DNA of 64,000 nucleotides from CALABS01 sp050260775 (GCA_050260775.1 JBLNCP010000029.1:1-64000); one strand, 5' to 3'. Counted from the first letter of the stretch, positions 7,194-17,993 are shown. A program made the numbers and translations. The notes: a model not told the origin generated them from the letters alone.

Positions 7194-7922
7194 GTGACGA
7201 CCGTATTCGCCATCCTGTTCTACGTGGCCTTCGCCGTGCTGGCGGCCGGCCTGGGCATGAAGATCGCCCAGTTCGCCCGGACCCCGGCGCCGCTGAAGAT
7301 CGCGACCACGCCGGCGCCGCTGACCAAGCGGGGCGCCGCCTTCCGCGTTGCCCGCGAGGTGGTCGTGTTCGAGAGCCTGTTCAAGTCGAACAAGCCGCTG
7401 TGGATCTTCGCCATCGTCTTCCATTTCGGCCTGTTCCTCGTGCTGGCCCGCCACCTGCGCTACTTCCAGGAGCCGGTGTGGTTCTGGGTGTCCCTGGTCC
7501 AGCCGTTCGGCGTCTACGGTGGGCTCGCCATGGTGGCCGGCCTCGGCCTGCTGCTGCTGCGCCGCCTGTTCGTCCCGCGCATCGCCTACATCTCCGGCCC
7601 CTCCGATTACCTGATGCTGGCCCTGCTGATCGGCATCGGCTGCTCGGGCATGGCCATGAAGGCGCTGACCCACACCGACATCATCGCGGTCAAGGCCTTC
7701 TTCCTCGGCCTCGTCCGCCTCGACTTCCAGCCGCTGCCCGCCGATCCGGTGCTCTATGTCCACCTTCTGCTGGTCGCGGTGCTGATGATCGTCTTCCCGT
7801 TCTCGAAGCTGCTGCACGTGCCCGGCATCTTCTTCAGCCCCACCCGCAACCAGGCCGACGACCCGCGTGAGCGCCGCCATCTGTGCGACTGGGCGGCCAA
7901 GCTGGAAGCCGGGAGGAACTGA
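7194..7922 (+). CDS. dsrM: DsrM, haem b membrane subunit of DsrMKJOP
   Basis: The 242-residue integral membrane protein resembles the NarI-type cytochrome b family, with about five hydrophobic helices (for example AILFYVAFAVLAAGLGMKI at the start and VHLLLVAVLMIVFPFSKLLH near the end). Histidines in helices two and five (FAIVFHFGLFLVLARH; VLYVHLLL) are candidates for haem ligands. It exchanges electrons between DsrK and the quinone pool. It starts with GTG behind GAGCGAGGAAA. Confidence 0.94.
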   Translation: MTTVFAILFYVAFAVLAAGLGMKIAQFARTPAPLKIATTPAPLTKRGAAFRVAREVVVFESLFKSNKPLWIFAIVFHFGLFLVLARHLRYFQEPVWFWVSLVQPFGVYGGLAMVAGLGLLLLRRLFVPRIAYISGPSDYLMLALLIGIGCSGMAMKALTHTDIIAVKAFFLGLVRLDFQPLPADPVLYVHLLLVAVLMIVFPFSKLLHVPGIFFSPTRNQADDPRERRHLCDWAAKLEAGRN

Positions 7923-7923
7923 C

Positions 7924-9420
<1,497 letters not shown>

Positions 9421-9446
9421 AAAAGACGTCTCAGGGAGAGGGTAGA

Positions 9447-11402
9447 ATGGCTGCCAAGACCAACGCCAAGGCCATCACCGAAGGCAAGAACTACCGCCGG
9501 TACAAGGATGGCGACGCGGCCCCCAGCGAGTGGCCGGAGGAGATCTTCAAGGCCGGCTGGTCGCACAAGTGCCCGACCTACGTGTTGCGCACCCCGCCGT
9601 GCTCGGGCTCGTGCCCCTCGGGCCACGATATCCGCGGCTGGCTCGACATCGCCCGCGGCGTCGAGAAGGCCCCGGGCGGCATGCCCTGGCAGGAATACGC
9701 GTTCCGCCGCATGACGGTGGCCAACCCGTTCCCCGCGATCATGGGCCGCGTCTGCCCCGCTCCCTGCGAGCAGGGCTGCAACCGCAACATGGTCGAGGAG
9801 CACGTCGGCATCAATTCCGTCGAGCACTTCGTCGGCAACTGGGCGATCGAGAACAAGCTCGCCTTCGCCAAGCCCGCCATTGAGAGCGGCAAGAAGGTCG
9901 CGGTGATCGGCGGCGGCCCCGCCGGCCTGTCGGCGGCCTACCAGCTGCGCCTCAGGGGCCACGCCGTCACCCTGTTCGAGGACAAGGCGGAGCTCGGCGG
10001 CTACATGCGCTACGGCATCCCCGGCTACCGCGTGCCGCGCGACGTGCTCGACGCCGAGATCAAGCGCATCCTCGACCTCGGCGTCGAGGTGAAGACCAAT
10101 TGCCGCATCGGCCGTGACGTCAAGGCCGCCGATCTCGATGCCAAGTTCGACGCCGTGTTCTGGGGCGTCGGCACGCACAAGGGCCGCGGCCTGCCCATCC
10201 CCGGCTGGGAGGGCACCAGCAACTGCGTCTCCGGCGTCGCCTTCCTCAAGGCGTTCAACGAGGGCCGCCTGCAGGCCGTGACCGGCCGCATCATCGTGGT
10301 CGGCGGCGGCGACACTTCGATCGACGTCGCCTCGGTGGCCCGCCGCCTGGGCCACATCAAGGAGGTGTCGAGCCAGGACCGCATCGAGCACATCATCCTC
10401 GGCCAGACCGCCCACGACGTCGCCGCCACCGCCAAGCGCGAGGGCTGCCAGGCGGTGCTGACCTCGCTGTTCCCGGTCGACAAGATGTTCGCCGCCCAGC
10501 GCGAGATCGACGACGCCACCCGCGAGGGCGTCGACATCAAGGGGGGCGTCATGCCGCTCGAGGTCATCAAGGCGGCCGACGGCCGCGCCACCGGCCTCAA
10601 GATGTGCCAGTGCACCATGGACGGCATGACCCCGGTTCCGGTCGCCGGCACCGAGTTCGTGCTGGAGGGCGACCTGATCGTCGCCGCCATCGGCCAGTCG
10701 GGCGACCTCGCCGACCTGCCGGAGATGGACAACGGCAAGGGCTTCATCAACGCCGACAAGACCATGAAGGTCCCCGGCAAGGACAAGCACTTCGTGGGTG
10801 GTGACGTGGTGCGCCCGCACCTGCTGACCACCGCCGTCGGCCATGGCCGCGTCGCCGCCGCCAGCATCGACGAGTACCTGGCGTCGGGCGAGGTGAGCAA
10901 GCGTCCCAAGGTCGACGTCAACCACTGGAACCTGCTCAACAAGCTGCGCGAGACCAACCTGTCGCCGGAGACCTTCGACGGCACCCCCATGCGCGGCACC
11001 TCCTCGTCCAAGGTGGCGGTCCACAATTTCGAAGACCGCGCCGCCAACGAGGTCATCCCCTACGACGAGCTGTTCCTCGGCCACTTCAACACCACCGCCC
11101 GCCACCATCGCGGCGAGATCCACATCGACGCCAGCGAGGTGATCGGCAATTTCGTCGAGCGCCTGCAGCCGCTGTCCGAGAAGGAGGTGGTCGACGAGGC
11201 CAAGCGCTGCATGTCGTGCGGCCTGTGCTTCGAGTGCGACAATTGCGTGGTGTTCTGCCCGCAGGGCGCGGTCAGCCGCACCCCCAAGGCCGAGCGCACC
11301 ACCGGCCGCTACGTCCAGACCGACTACTCCAAGTGCATCGGCTGCCACATCTGCCACGACGTGTGCCCGACCGGGTACATCCAGATGGGCCTCGGGGAGT
11401 AA
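9447..11402 (+). CDS. dsrL: DsrL, NAD(P)H:acceptor oxidoreductase
   Basis: The 651-residue iron-sulfur flavoprotein resembles the small subunit of glutamate synthase. N-terminal cysteines (42, 52, 56, 103, 107, 111) bind clusters; GGGPAG at 155-160 is the FAD site; VVGGGDTSID near 290 is the NAD(P)H site; the last 65 residues hold a ferredoxin part with CMSCGLCFECDNC and CIGCHICHDVC. In oxidative systems DsrL takes electrons from DsrAB and reduces NAD(P)+. Its presence supports the sulfur-oxidising direction. GGGAGAGGG precedes the ATG. Confidence 0.96.
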   Translation: MAAKTNAKAITEGKNYRRYKDGDAAPSEWPEEIFKAGWSHKCPTYVLRTPPCSGSCPSGHDIRGWLDIARGVEKAPGGMPWQEYAFRRMTVANPFPAIMGRVCPAPCEQGCNRNMVEEHVGINSVEHFVGNWAIENKLAFAKPAIESGKKVAVIGGGPAGLSAAYQLRLRGHAVTLFEDKAELGGYMRYGIPGYRVPRDVLDAEIKRILDLGVEVKTNCRIGRDVKAADLDAKFDAVFWGVGTHKGRGLPIPGWEGTSNCVSGVAFLKAFNEGRLQAVTGRIIVVGGGDTSIDVASVARRLGHIKEVSSQDRIEHIILGQTAHDVAATAKREGCQAVLTSLFPVDKMFAAQREIDDATREGVDIKGGVMPLEVIKAADGRATGLKMCQCTMDGMTPVPVAGTEFVLEGDLIVAAIGQSGDLADLPEMDNGKGFINADKTMKVPGKDKHFVGGDVVRPHLLTTAVGHGRVAAASIDEYLASGEVSKRPKVDVNHWNLLNKLRETNLSPETFDGTPMRGTSSSKVAVHNFEDRAANEVIPYDELFLGHFNTTARHHRGEIHIDASEVIGNFVERLQPLSEKEVVDEAKRCMSCGLCFECDNCVVFCPQGAVSRTPKAERTTGRYVQTDYSKCIGCHICHDVCPTGYIQMGLGE

Positions 11403-11409
11403 CACCGCG

Positions 11410-11805
11410 ATGAGGGGGCTCGTGCTTTCGATCCTGGCGGGGGTCGCCGTCCTGGCGGCGGTCCTCGCCGGCCCCGCGCCGGCGGCCGCGGGCGACCTGT
11501 CGCCCGCCATCCCCAAGGCCTCGGGGTCGTGCGTCGAGGACAGCCAGGTGATGCGCCGCAATCACATGGATTTCCTCAAGCACCAGCGCGACGAGACCCT
11601 ACGGAACGGCATCCGCGGGGCCAAGCACAGCCTCAAGGACTGCGTCTCCTGCCACGTCCAGAAGGGCGCGGACGGCAAGGCGCTGCCCGTCAACGCCGAG
11701 GGCCAGTTCTGCCAGTCGTGCCATTCCTATGCGGCCGTCTCGGTCGATTGCTTCCAGTGCCACGCCACCACGCCGTCCGGCGCGGCCAAGACCGCCCAGC
11801 GCTGA
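11410..11805 (+). CDS. dsrJ: DsrJ, periplasmic trihaem cytochrome c
   Basis: The 131-residue protein has an N-terminal hydrophobic segment (about 4-27), probably an uncleaved anchor or a signal, and three CxxCH haem sites at 78-82 (CVSCH), 101-105 (CQSCH) and 114-118 (CFQCH). Cys41 in SGSCVEDS matches in position the unusual cysteine proposed as distal ligand of one haem in the Allochromatium protein. It transfers electrons on the periplasmic face of DsrMKJOP. It begins 7 bases after dsrL. Confidence 0.95.
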   Translation: MRGLVLSILAGVAVLAAVLAGPAPAAAGDLSPAIPKASGSCVEDSQVMRRNHMDFLKHQRDETLRNGIRGAKHSLKDCVSCHVQKGADGKALPVNAEGQFCQSCHSYAAVSVDCFQCHATTPSGAAKTAQR

Positions 11806-11817
11806 GGAGACCGAGGC

Positions 11818-12561
11818 ATGGACCAAGAGACCCGTTCCCCGGATTTGGGCCGCCGTGACCTGCTGAAGACGGCGGCCGCGGCGGTGACCCTGGCGCCCGG
11901 ACTGACGCTGATCGCGCCGCCGGCCGAGGCGCGTGCCCCCGGCACGCCGGCCAGCCCCGCCAACCGCTGGGGCCTGCTGATCGACACCACCAAGTGCGCC
12001 CCCGACTGCACCGCCTGCGTCACCGCCTGCAAGGACGAGATGGGGCTGGGCGGCCACGGCCGGCCGCTCACCGACGCGCAGTACATCCGCAAGGTCAACG
12101 TCAAGGACCCGTCCACCGGCTTGGCCCATTCGCTGCCGGTGATGTGCCAGCACTGCGCCAAGCCCCCTTGCGTCGACGTCTGTCCCACCGGCGCCTCGAT
12201 GAAGCGCGCCGACGGCATCGTCCTGGTCGACCGCCACATCTGCATCGGCTGCCGCTACTGCATGATGGCCTGTCCCTACAAGGCGCGGTCCTTCGGCCAC
12301 GAGGACCAGACCGGCCAGAAGGAGCACAATCCGCGCGGCAAGGGCTGCGTCGAGGCCTGCACCCTGTGCGCCCACCGCGTCGATGCCGGGGCCGAGCCGG
12401 CCTGCGTCGAGGCGTGCAAGGGCGCGGGCAAGGGCGCCATGCTGTTCGGCGACCTCGCCGATCCCAACAGCGAGATCGCCAGGCGGGTGGCCAAGGAGGC
12501 CACGACCCGCATCCGCGCCGAGCTGGGCGTCGAGCCGGCCATCCGCTACCAGGGGATCTGA
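11818..12561 (+). CDS. dsrO: DsrO, Tat-exported iron-sulfur protein
   Basis: The 247-residue protein starts with a twin-arginine signal (LGRRDLLKTAAAAVTLAPG) and then has repeated ferredoxin cysteine groups, such as CAPDCTACVTAC, CQHCAKPPCVDVC and CIGCRYCMMAC plus CTLCAHRVDAG. It is the periplasmic four-cluster subunit that pairs with the membrane protein DsrP, as in NrfC/NrfD-type modules. It lies 12 bases after dsrJ behind GAGGAGACCGAGG. Confidence 0.95.
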   Translation: MDQETRSPDLGRRDLLKTAAAAVTLAPGLTLIAPPAEARAPGTPASPANRWGLLIDTTKCAPDCTACVTACKDEMGLGGHGRPLTDAQYIRKVNVKDPSTGLAHSLPVMCQHCAKPPCVDVCPTGASMKRADGIVLVDRHICIGCRYCMMACPYKARSFGHEDQTGQKEHNPRGKGCVEACTLCAHRVDAGAEPACVEACKGAGKGAMLFGDLADPNSEIARRVAKEATTRIRAELGVEPAIRYQGI

Positions 12562-12564
12562 TCC

Positions 12565-13806
12565 ATGAAGAGACTGGACTACCAGGAGCTGACCCCCATG
12601 ACCCCCGGCTGGCTGGCCACCGTGGGCGGTCTGCTGGCCGTGATCGTCGCCGCCCTGGGCGCGGTGTTCTACATGGAGCACTCGGGCCACTGGGTCACCG
12701 GCATGAACAACCAGGTGGTGTGGGGCACGCCGCACGTGTTCGCGGTCTTCCTCATCGTCGCCGCCTCGGGGGCGCTCAACGTCGCCTCGATCGGCTCGGT
12801 GTTCGGGCGTGAGGCCTACCAGCCGCTCGGCCGCCTCTCGGGCCTGCTGGCCATCGCGCTGCTGGCCGGCGGACTCGCGACCCTGGTGCTCGACCTCGGC
12901 CGCCCCGACCGGCTGATGGTCGCCATGACCCACTTCAACTTCAAATCCATCTTCGCCTGGAACGTCATCCTGTATTCCGGCTTCTTCGGCATCGTCGGCT
13001 TCTATCTGTGGGCGATGATGGACTGGCAGATGAAGGGCTTCTACAAGCCCGCCGCCGTGGCCGCCTTCGTCTGGCGCCTGGTGCTGACCACCGGTACCGG
13101 TTCGATCTTCGGCTTCCTGGTGGCGCGCGAGGGCTACGGCTCGGCGGTGATGGCGCCGATGTTCATCGCCATGTCCTTCGCCTTCGGCCTCGCCTTCTTC
13201 ATCCTGGTGGTCCTCGGCGTCTACAACGCCACCAACCGCCCGCTGGGGTCGGACGTGGTGGGCATGATGGGCCGCCTGCTGGGCGTGTTCTGCGCCGCCA
13301 ACCTCTATTTCGTAGCCGTCCAGCACGTGACCTCGCTCTACTGGGCGGGCAAGGGCGGCGTCGAGGCCTTCATCCTGGCCGGGGGCGGCGTCTACACCTT
13401 CCTGTTCTGGGCGGTGCAGGTGTTGCTGGGCGGTCTCGTGCCGATGGTGATCCTGTTCCAGAAGGGCGCCACCCGCTGCATGATCCGCTTCGCCAGCCAA
13501 CTGGTCATCCTGGGCGGCCTGGCGCAGGTCTACGTCATCATCATCGGCGGCCAGGCCTTCCCGCTCACCCTGTTCCCGGGCATGGAGGTCAGCTCGTCCT
13601 TCATGGATGGCCAGGTGCATGGCTATGCCCCGACGCTGCCCGAGATCGTGCTCGGCCTCGGCGGCTTCGCCATCACGCTGCTGATCACCGTGATCGGGTC
13701 GACCTTCCTGCGCATCCTGCCCGCCTCGCTGGGCCAGGCCGATGCCGCCGAGGGCGACGTTCACGCCGCGGCCGATCACGCCGGGGAAACCGCCCCGGCC
13801 GAATAG
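12565..13806 (+). CDS. dsrP: DsrP, NrfD-like membrane subunit
   Basis: The 413-residue protein has about ten hydrophobic helices and belongs to the NrfD/PsrC family of quinone-interacting membrane subunits. The N-terminal MKRLDYQELTPMTPGW precedes the first helix. It starts 3 bases after dsrO and is the last gene of the cluster; a strong terminator follows. The usual next genes of gammaproteobacterial clusters, dsrN, dsrR and dsrS, are not here. Confidence 0.95.
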   Translation: MKRLDYQELTPMTPGWLATVGGLLAVIVAALGAVFYMEHSGHWVTGMNNQVVWGTPHVFAVFLIVAASGALNVASIGSVFGREAYQPLGRLSGLLAIALLAGGLATLVLDLGRPDRLMVAMTHFNFKSIFAWNVILYSGFFGIVGFYLWAMMDWQMKGFYKPAAVAAFVWRLVLTTGTGSIFGFLVAREGYGSAVMAPMFIAMSFAFGLAFFILVVLGVYNATNRPLGSDVVGMMGRLLGVFCAANLYFVAVQHVTSLYWAGKGGVEAFILAGGGVYTFLFWAVQVLLGGLVPMVILFQKGATRCMIRFASQLVILGGLAQVYVIIIGGQAFPLTLFPGMEVSSSFMDGQVHGYAPTLPEIVLGLGGFAITLLITVIGSTFLRILPASLGQADAAEGDVHAAADHAGETAPAE

Positions 13807-13834
13807 GCCCCGGATTTCCCGCTTTCCGCAAACC

Positions 13835-13872
13835 AAACGCCCACGCCGGAACAGGCGTGGGCGTTTCCTTTT
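13835..13872 (+). terminator. Intrinsic terminator after dsrP
   Basis: Thirteen-base perfect arms (AAACGCCCACGCC and GGCGTGGGCGTTT) enclose a six-base loop and are followed by a T-rich run. It closes the dsr transcript. Confidence 0.9.
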
Positions 13873-14037
13873 CCGCGCCTTTTTCGTCCCGCGGGTGTGG
13901 GCCGGACTTGCCAGCTCAGCCGGAACGGTTCTAAATTCCATAAAATTTTATTGAAAATCACGGGCTCGCAAGGGATCGGGGGCGGGGCTGGGTTTTCTCG
14001 CCCATTGGGGCAAGCAAACACTGCGGGGGATAAGAAC

Positions 14038-15714
14038 ATGAACCGCCTTGCTCGGCTGCCGCTGGCGGCCAAGATCGCCTTTTCCGTCTATCTGGCGCTG
14101 GCGCTGCTGGCCATCATCCTGACGTCCATCGCGGTGGTCGAACTGCGCGCCGACGCCGAGGAGCGGGCCCTGTCGCGCCAGGCCTCGAACATGGCGGTGG
14201 CGTGGCAGGTGCTGCGCGAGCGCGGGACGGACTTCACCGTCGTCGACGGCACGCTCAGGGCCGGCGGGCACGTCGTCGATGGCGACTACGAGCTGGTCGA
14301 CACCATCAAGCGCCTGGTCGGCGGCACGGCGACGGTGTTCAAGGGCGAGGTGCGGGTCACCACCAACGTCCTCAAGGCGGACGGCAGCCGCGCGGTGGGA
14401 ACGCCGCTGGCCAAGGGGCCGGCCTGGGATGCGGTGTTCGTCGACAAGAAGCCCTTCCGCGGGGTGGCCGACATCCTGGGCGAAGTCTATTACACCGCCT
14501 ACGACCCCATCCTGTCGCCGGCCGGCGAGGTCGTCGGCGTCCTCTACACCGGCGTGAAGCGGGACGACTTCTTCGCGGCGGTCAACCGGCTGACCCTGCA
14601 TCTGGTCCTGATCTCCTTCGGCGTGACCCTGGCGGTGGGGGCGGCCATGGCCTATGTGCTGCGGCGCCAGTTCGCGGCGCTTGGCGGCATCCGCGGCGCC
14701 ATGGCCGAACTGGCCGCCGGCCGGCTCGAGGCGGCGATCCCCGGCCTCGACCGCTCCGACGAGATCGGGGCGATGGCCCAGGCGGTGGAGGTGTTCAAGG
14801 AAAATGCCCTGGCCAACCGGGAGATGGCCGCCCGCGAGCAGGCCGCGGTGGCCGCGCGTGCCGAGCGCCAGGCCCGCATCGAGGCCGCTACCCGCGCCTT
14901 CGATCAGGCGGTCGGCATCCTGCTCGACGGCGTCAGCCGCGCGGTGGCGGATCTGGGCCAGGCGGCAATGACGATGAAGGCCGAGGCGGCGACCACCCTG
15001 TCGCAGGTGACGACCGCCACCGCGGCGACGGCGCAGGCGACCTCCAGCGTGGAAACCATCGCGGCCGCGGGCAGCCAGCTGACCGCCTCCATCGACGAGA
15101 TCTCGCGCCAGGTGACCCGTGCGGTGGACGTCACCTCGCAGGCGGCCGGCGACGCCACCACCACCAACGACCGGATCGAGGCGCTGGCGGCGGCGGCGCA
15201 GCGCATCGGCGAGGTGGTGTCGTTGATCTCGGACATCGCCAGCCAGACCAACCTGCTGGCCCTCAATGCCACCATCGAGGCGGCGCGGGCCGGCGAGGCC
15301 GGCAAGGGCTTCGCCGTGGTGGCGAGCGAGGTCAAGAACCTCGCCAACCAGACCGCCCGCGCCACCGAGGAAATCACCGGACAGATCGCCGCCATCCAGT
15401 CGGAAACCCACGACGCCGTCTCCGCCATCCGCGGCATCACCAGCACGATCGGCGAGATCAACGAGCTGTCGACGGTGATCGCCGGGGCGGTGGAAGAGCA
15501 GGGGGCGGCCACCGCCGAGATCGTCCGCAACGTCGGCGAGGCGGTGACCGGCAGTCGCGAGATCGAAGGCACGCTGACCGGGGTGCGCGGCTCCGCCCAG
15601 CACACCGAGGACGCGTCGGGGGTGGTGGCGGCCGCCGCCGCCGACCTGACCGCCCGCAGCGCCGACCTGCGTGCCGCCGTCGAGCGCTTCCTGGCCGAGG
15701 TCCACGCCGCCTGA
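14038..15714 (+). CDS. Methyl-accepting chemotaxis protein with periplasmic Cache domain
   Basis: The 558-residue receptor has a first membrane helix at about 12-34, a periplasmic single-Cache-like sensor (about 40-180; includes YYTAYDPILSPAGEVVGVLYTG), a second helix near 187-208, a HAMP region and a signalling domain with the conserved hairpin SQTNLLALNATIEAARAGE near residue 400. The ligand is unknown; this sensor type often binds small organic acids. The start MNRLARLP is behind CGGGGGA, and the A/T-rich upstream stretch with the palindrome ATAAAATTTTAT at 13940 probably holds its promoter. Confidence 0.92.
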   Translation: MNRLARLPLAAKIAFSVYLALALLAIILTSIAVVELRADAEERALSRQASNMAVAWQVLRERGTDFTVVDGTLRAGGHVVDGDYELVDTIKRLVGGTATVFKGEVRVTTNVLKADGSRAVGTPLAKGPAWDAVFVDKKPFRGVADILGEVYYTAYDPILSPAGEVVGVLYTGVKRDDFFAAVNRLTLHLVLISFGVTLAVGAAMAYVLRRQFAALGGIRGAMAELAAGRLEAAIPGLDRSDEIGAMAQAVEVFKENALANREMAAREQAAVAARAERQARIEAATRAFDQAVGILLDGVSRAVADLGQAAMTMKAEAATTLSQVTTATAATAQATSSVETIAAAGSQLTASIDEISRQVTRAVDVTSQAAGDATTTNDRIEALAAAAQRIGEVVSLISDIASQTNLLALNATIEAARAGEAGKGFAVVASEVKNLANQTARATEEITGQIAAIQSETHDAVSAIRGITSTIGEINELSTVIAGAVEEQGAATAEIVRNVGEAVTGSREIEGTLTGVRGSAQHTEDASGVVAAAAADLTARSADLRAAVERFLAEVHAA

Positions 15715-15722
15715 GATGGGGC

Positions 15723-15793
15723 GGCCGGAGATCCTTCGGCCTCAGGATGACAGATCACTTCCTGTCAACCTGCGGAGCGAAGGATCTCCGGCC
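15723..15793. repeat. Inverted repeat downstream of the chemoreceptor gene
   Basis: Perfect 16-base arms (GGCCGGAGATCCTTCG and its complement) lie at 15723-15738 and 15778-15793, with an inner CTCAGGATGACA. The same AGGATGACA/GATCCTTCG words occur at 44.8 kb and 48.7 kb, so it belongs to a dispersed family and may also act as a terminator. Confidence 0.7.
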
Positions 15794-15794
15794 G

Positions 15795-15937
15795 GCCGCG
15801 CTTTGAATAAAATTTTAGATAAAAGAAATTCTGTTTATTATTTAAACGTCGAAGTATACATACTTTGACCGTGTTGAATTATTTGCGCGCCTCGGCTACC
15901 ATTATCATACTGTTTAGACTTGGTGTGAGTAACGGCC
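15795..15937 (+). promoter_or_regulatory. A/T-rich promoter region of the 15938 gene
   Basis: This stretch is far more A/T-rich than the genome around it. It contains the inverted repeat AAGTAT-AC-ATACTT at 15852-15865 immediately followed by TTGACC (15865), and a TATCAT word at 15903. A promoter with an overlapping operator is plausible, but the spacing of these words is not canonical. Confidence 0.4.
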
Positions 15938-17002
15938 ATGGCCGTGGTGGCGCTCCCCTCTCCGCTCCAGCTGACTGCCAACCCCGGCGGGGTCGAGACC
16001 GTGCGCACCCTGCTCAAGCGGGACGTGGCGGCCATCCTCCATGCCAACCTGCCCGCTCTGGCGCTGGTTCCGGTCGACAAGGTCTATGACCGGGTGCTGG
16101 ACGACCCGGCCCTGCTGCATCAGGCGCTGCGGTTGCTGCGGCGTCAGCCGGAACTGTTCAAGACGGTGCTGGCCACCCGCGAGCGGGCGCTGCCGAGTGC
16201 CGATGCCGATCCCTTGAGCTGCGGGCGCACCCTGGCCGAGATCATCGCCCTGGTGGTGCGGGCCTGCGCCCGCCGCTATTTCCGCCACCGCCTGCCCGGG
16301 CCCCGCCGCGCCCCGGCACCTCGCCCCGGCTTCTTCCTCAGCCTGGCCATCGCCATGGGCTGGGCCAAGCCCAAGCGCCTCGGACCGAAGCCGGTGCCGC
16401 CGGGCGAGCGGCTGTTCCGGGCCATGCGCGACCTGCTGCAGTTCGATTGGCAGGTGCCGCTGATCCCCGCCTATTCGACGCTGACGCCGGAGACCGTCAC
16501 CGAGCTCGGCCCCAGGCTGCTCGACTGCAAGGACTCGGCGACGGTCGCCATGCTGGCCGACCGCAGCGTCTCGGGCCAGTTGGCCGAGGGCAAGACGCCG
16601 CTCTTGATGGACAGCGCCAAGCGCCTGATGGCCGAGGACGGCGCCAGCATCAATGCCGAGATCCTGTGGACGGTCGGCCAGAAGATGCATGTGTCGCTGC
16701 TGTTCCCCGAGTGGGATCCAACCGAGATGCGCCGCGCCCTGTCGGTGATCTCGGCCACGTCGCAGCCGGCGCTCGAGGCGCTGGCGCCGGCGCTGGGCGG
16801 CGACATCCGCGCCTTCACCCTGTTCCTCTTCACCGCCTACAACCGCATGGGCATCAACCGCTTCAAGCAGGTGTTCGGTCCCGAGGGGCAACTGCGGGTG
16901 GTCAAGGCCATCGCCGCCCGCATGGCGCACGAGTCGCCCAAGGCCCCGTCGCTCGAGATGATGAAGGCCAAGATGGAAGCGCTGCTCGACCTGCCGGCCT
17001 AG
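15938..17002 (+). CDS. Conserved hypothetical protein, 354 residues
   Basis: I do not recognise this protein. It appears soluble and mainly helical, has no signal peptide or clear enzymatic motif, and contains a proline/arginine-rich segment near 122-135 (PGPRRAPAPRP) that may be a linker between an N-terminal helical part (1-120) and a C-terminal domain (150-354). The last third includes FLFTAYNRMGINRFKQVFG. Its own A/T-rich promoter and coherent codon use argue that it is real. It converges on and overlaps by four bases the stop of the hydrolase gene that follows. Confidence 0.65.
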   Translation: MAVVALPSPLQLTANPGGVETVRTLLKRDVAAILHANLPALALVPVDKVYDRVLDDPALLHQALRLLRRQPELFKTVLATRERALPSADADPLSCGRTLAEIIALVVRACARRYFRHRLPGPRRAPAPRPGFFLSLAIAMGWAKPKRLGPKPVPPGERLFRAMRDLLQFDWQVPLIPAYSTLTPETVTELGPRLLDCKDSATVAMLADRSVSGQLAEGKTPLLMDSAKRLMAEDGASINAEILWTVGQKMHVSLLFPEWDPTEMRRALSVISATSQPALEALAPALGGDIRAFTLFLFTAYNRMGINRFKQVFGPEGQLRVVKAIAARMAHESPKAPSLEMMKAKMEALLDLPA

Positions 17003-17904
17003 GCACAGGGTTCGGCGGGTATCGCGGTGCTGGTGCTGGCGGGCCAGGGGACGGACCCGTCACGCAGCCATTGGCAGGTCTGCGCCCAGAACCCCTCTTC
17101 ATGCCTGGAGTGGAACAGGTCGAAATGGCCGACCGCGTTGAAGCCGAGGTCCGTCGGCTTCAACACGATCTGCCGCCGCTCGCTTCCCCGGTAATAGCGC
17201 AGACCCCGCAGGACAGCCGCGGGGGTGCCCAACTCGTCGTCCACCATGGTGATGGCCAGGATGGGCGCCCGCACGGACGCGAAGCGTGCGAGGATCGGCG
17301 TCCGGTCCGGCTCGGGGTAGCTCTCCTCCATGCGTGCTTGGCGAAAGCTCCACTCGGTCGCCACCCCGGCCGGCAGGTCCTCGAGCCAGCCCAGCCGCCG
17401 CCCGGGGAAGTAGCCGAGGAGCATGGTCAGGGCCGGCATGGCCACGTGCCATTTCAGGAACAGCCGCAGGCGCCGGGCGGCGGCGTAATCCCGCCAGAAG
17501 GCGTATTGAGCGCCGACGGTCAGGATCCGGTCGACCCGGGGCGCGGCAGGAGCGAAGCCCGGCAGGAACCCGCCGATGCTGTGGCCGACCACCGCCAACG
17601 GGCCGTCGGCGTCGCGCCCCCGGGCCCAGCGCACGGCGGCATCGAAATCCTGCTCGCCCCAGTCGCGCCAGCGAATGCCCGATCCCCGCATCCGCGCCGG
17701 CCGCGACAGCCCGATGCCCCGGTAGTCGTAGGTGACGACCGCAAAACCCTGTCCGCTCAGGAAGCGGGCATAGCGGTGGTAGTAGCGCGCCAGCACCCCG
17801 GTGGCGGGGTTGACGATGACGCTCCCGATTTCGCTGCCGGCCGCGGGCCAGAAATGGCCGCGGAGATCATAGCCGTCGCGGCACCTGAGGACGATCGGCT
17901 CCAT
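16999..17904 (-). CDS. Alpha/beta hydrolase
   Basis: The 301-residue protein has the nucleophile elbow GHSIGG (Ser109), an acid candidate in TMVDDELG and the histidine in GHFDLF near 265, giving a plausible triad. The opening MEPIVLRCRDGYDLRGHFWP and the block YDYRGIGLSRP resemble the COG4757-type predicted hydrolases. Substrate unknown. It is divergent from a TetR-family gene with 89 bases between the starts, which suggests control by that regulator. Confidence 0.82.
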   Translation of the reverse strand: MEPIVLRCRDGYDLRGHFWPAAGSEIGSVIVNPATGVLARYYHRYARFLSGQGFAVVTYDYRGIGLSRPARMRGSGIRWRDWGEQDFDAAVRWARGRDADGPLAVVGHSIGGFLPGFAPAAPRVDRILTVGAQYAFWRDYAAARRLRLFLKWHVAMPALTMLLGYFPGRRLGWLEDLPAGVATEWSFRQARMEESYPEPDRTPILARFASVRAPILAITMVDDELGTPAAVLRGLRYYRGSERRQIVLKPTDLGFNAVGHFDLFHSRHEEGFWAQTCQWLRDGSVPWPASTSTAIPAEPCA

Positions 17905-17959
17905 GGGTCACCTCACCTCGGCATGCTCAAACCCAGGCGAGCTTAGGTCAGAACCGAGG

Positions 17960-17986
17960 TTGTGTTTATTCACTGGTCGGTATACA
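17960..17986 (+). promoter_or_regulatory. Possible promoter/operator for the TetR gene
   Basis: TTGTGT and TATACA lie 15 bases apart around an imperfect ACTGGTCGGT palindrome. The -10 word ends only 7 bases before the ATG, so a transcript from it would be almost leaderless. Weak by-eye call. Confidence 0.3.
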
Positions 17987-17993
17987 TGGGGAC

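Noticed and set aside
11599..13941. Open frame of 780 codons antisense to dsrJ-dsrO-dsrP
   Set aside because: Crosses three well-supported genes; no own motif.
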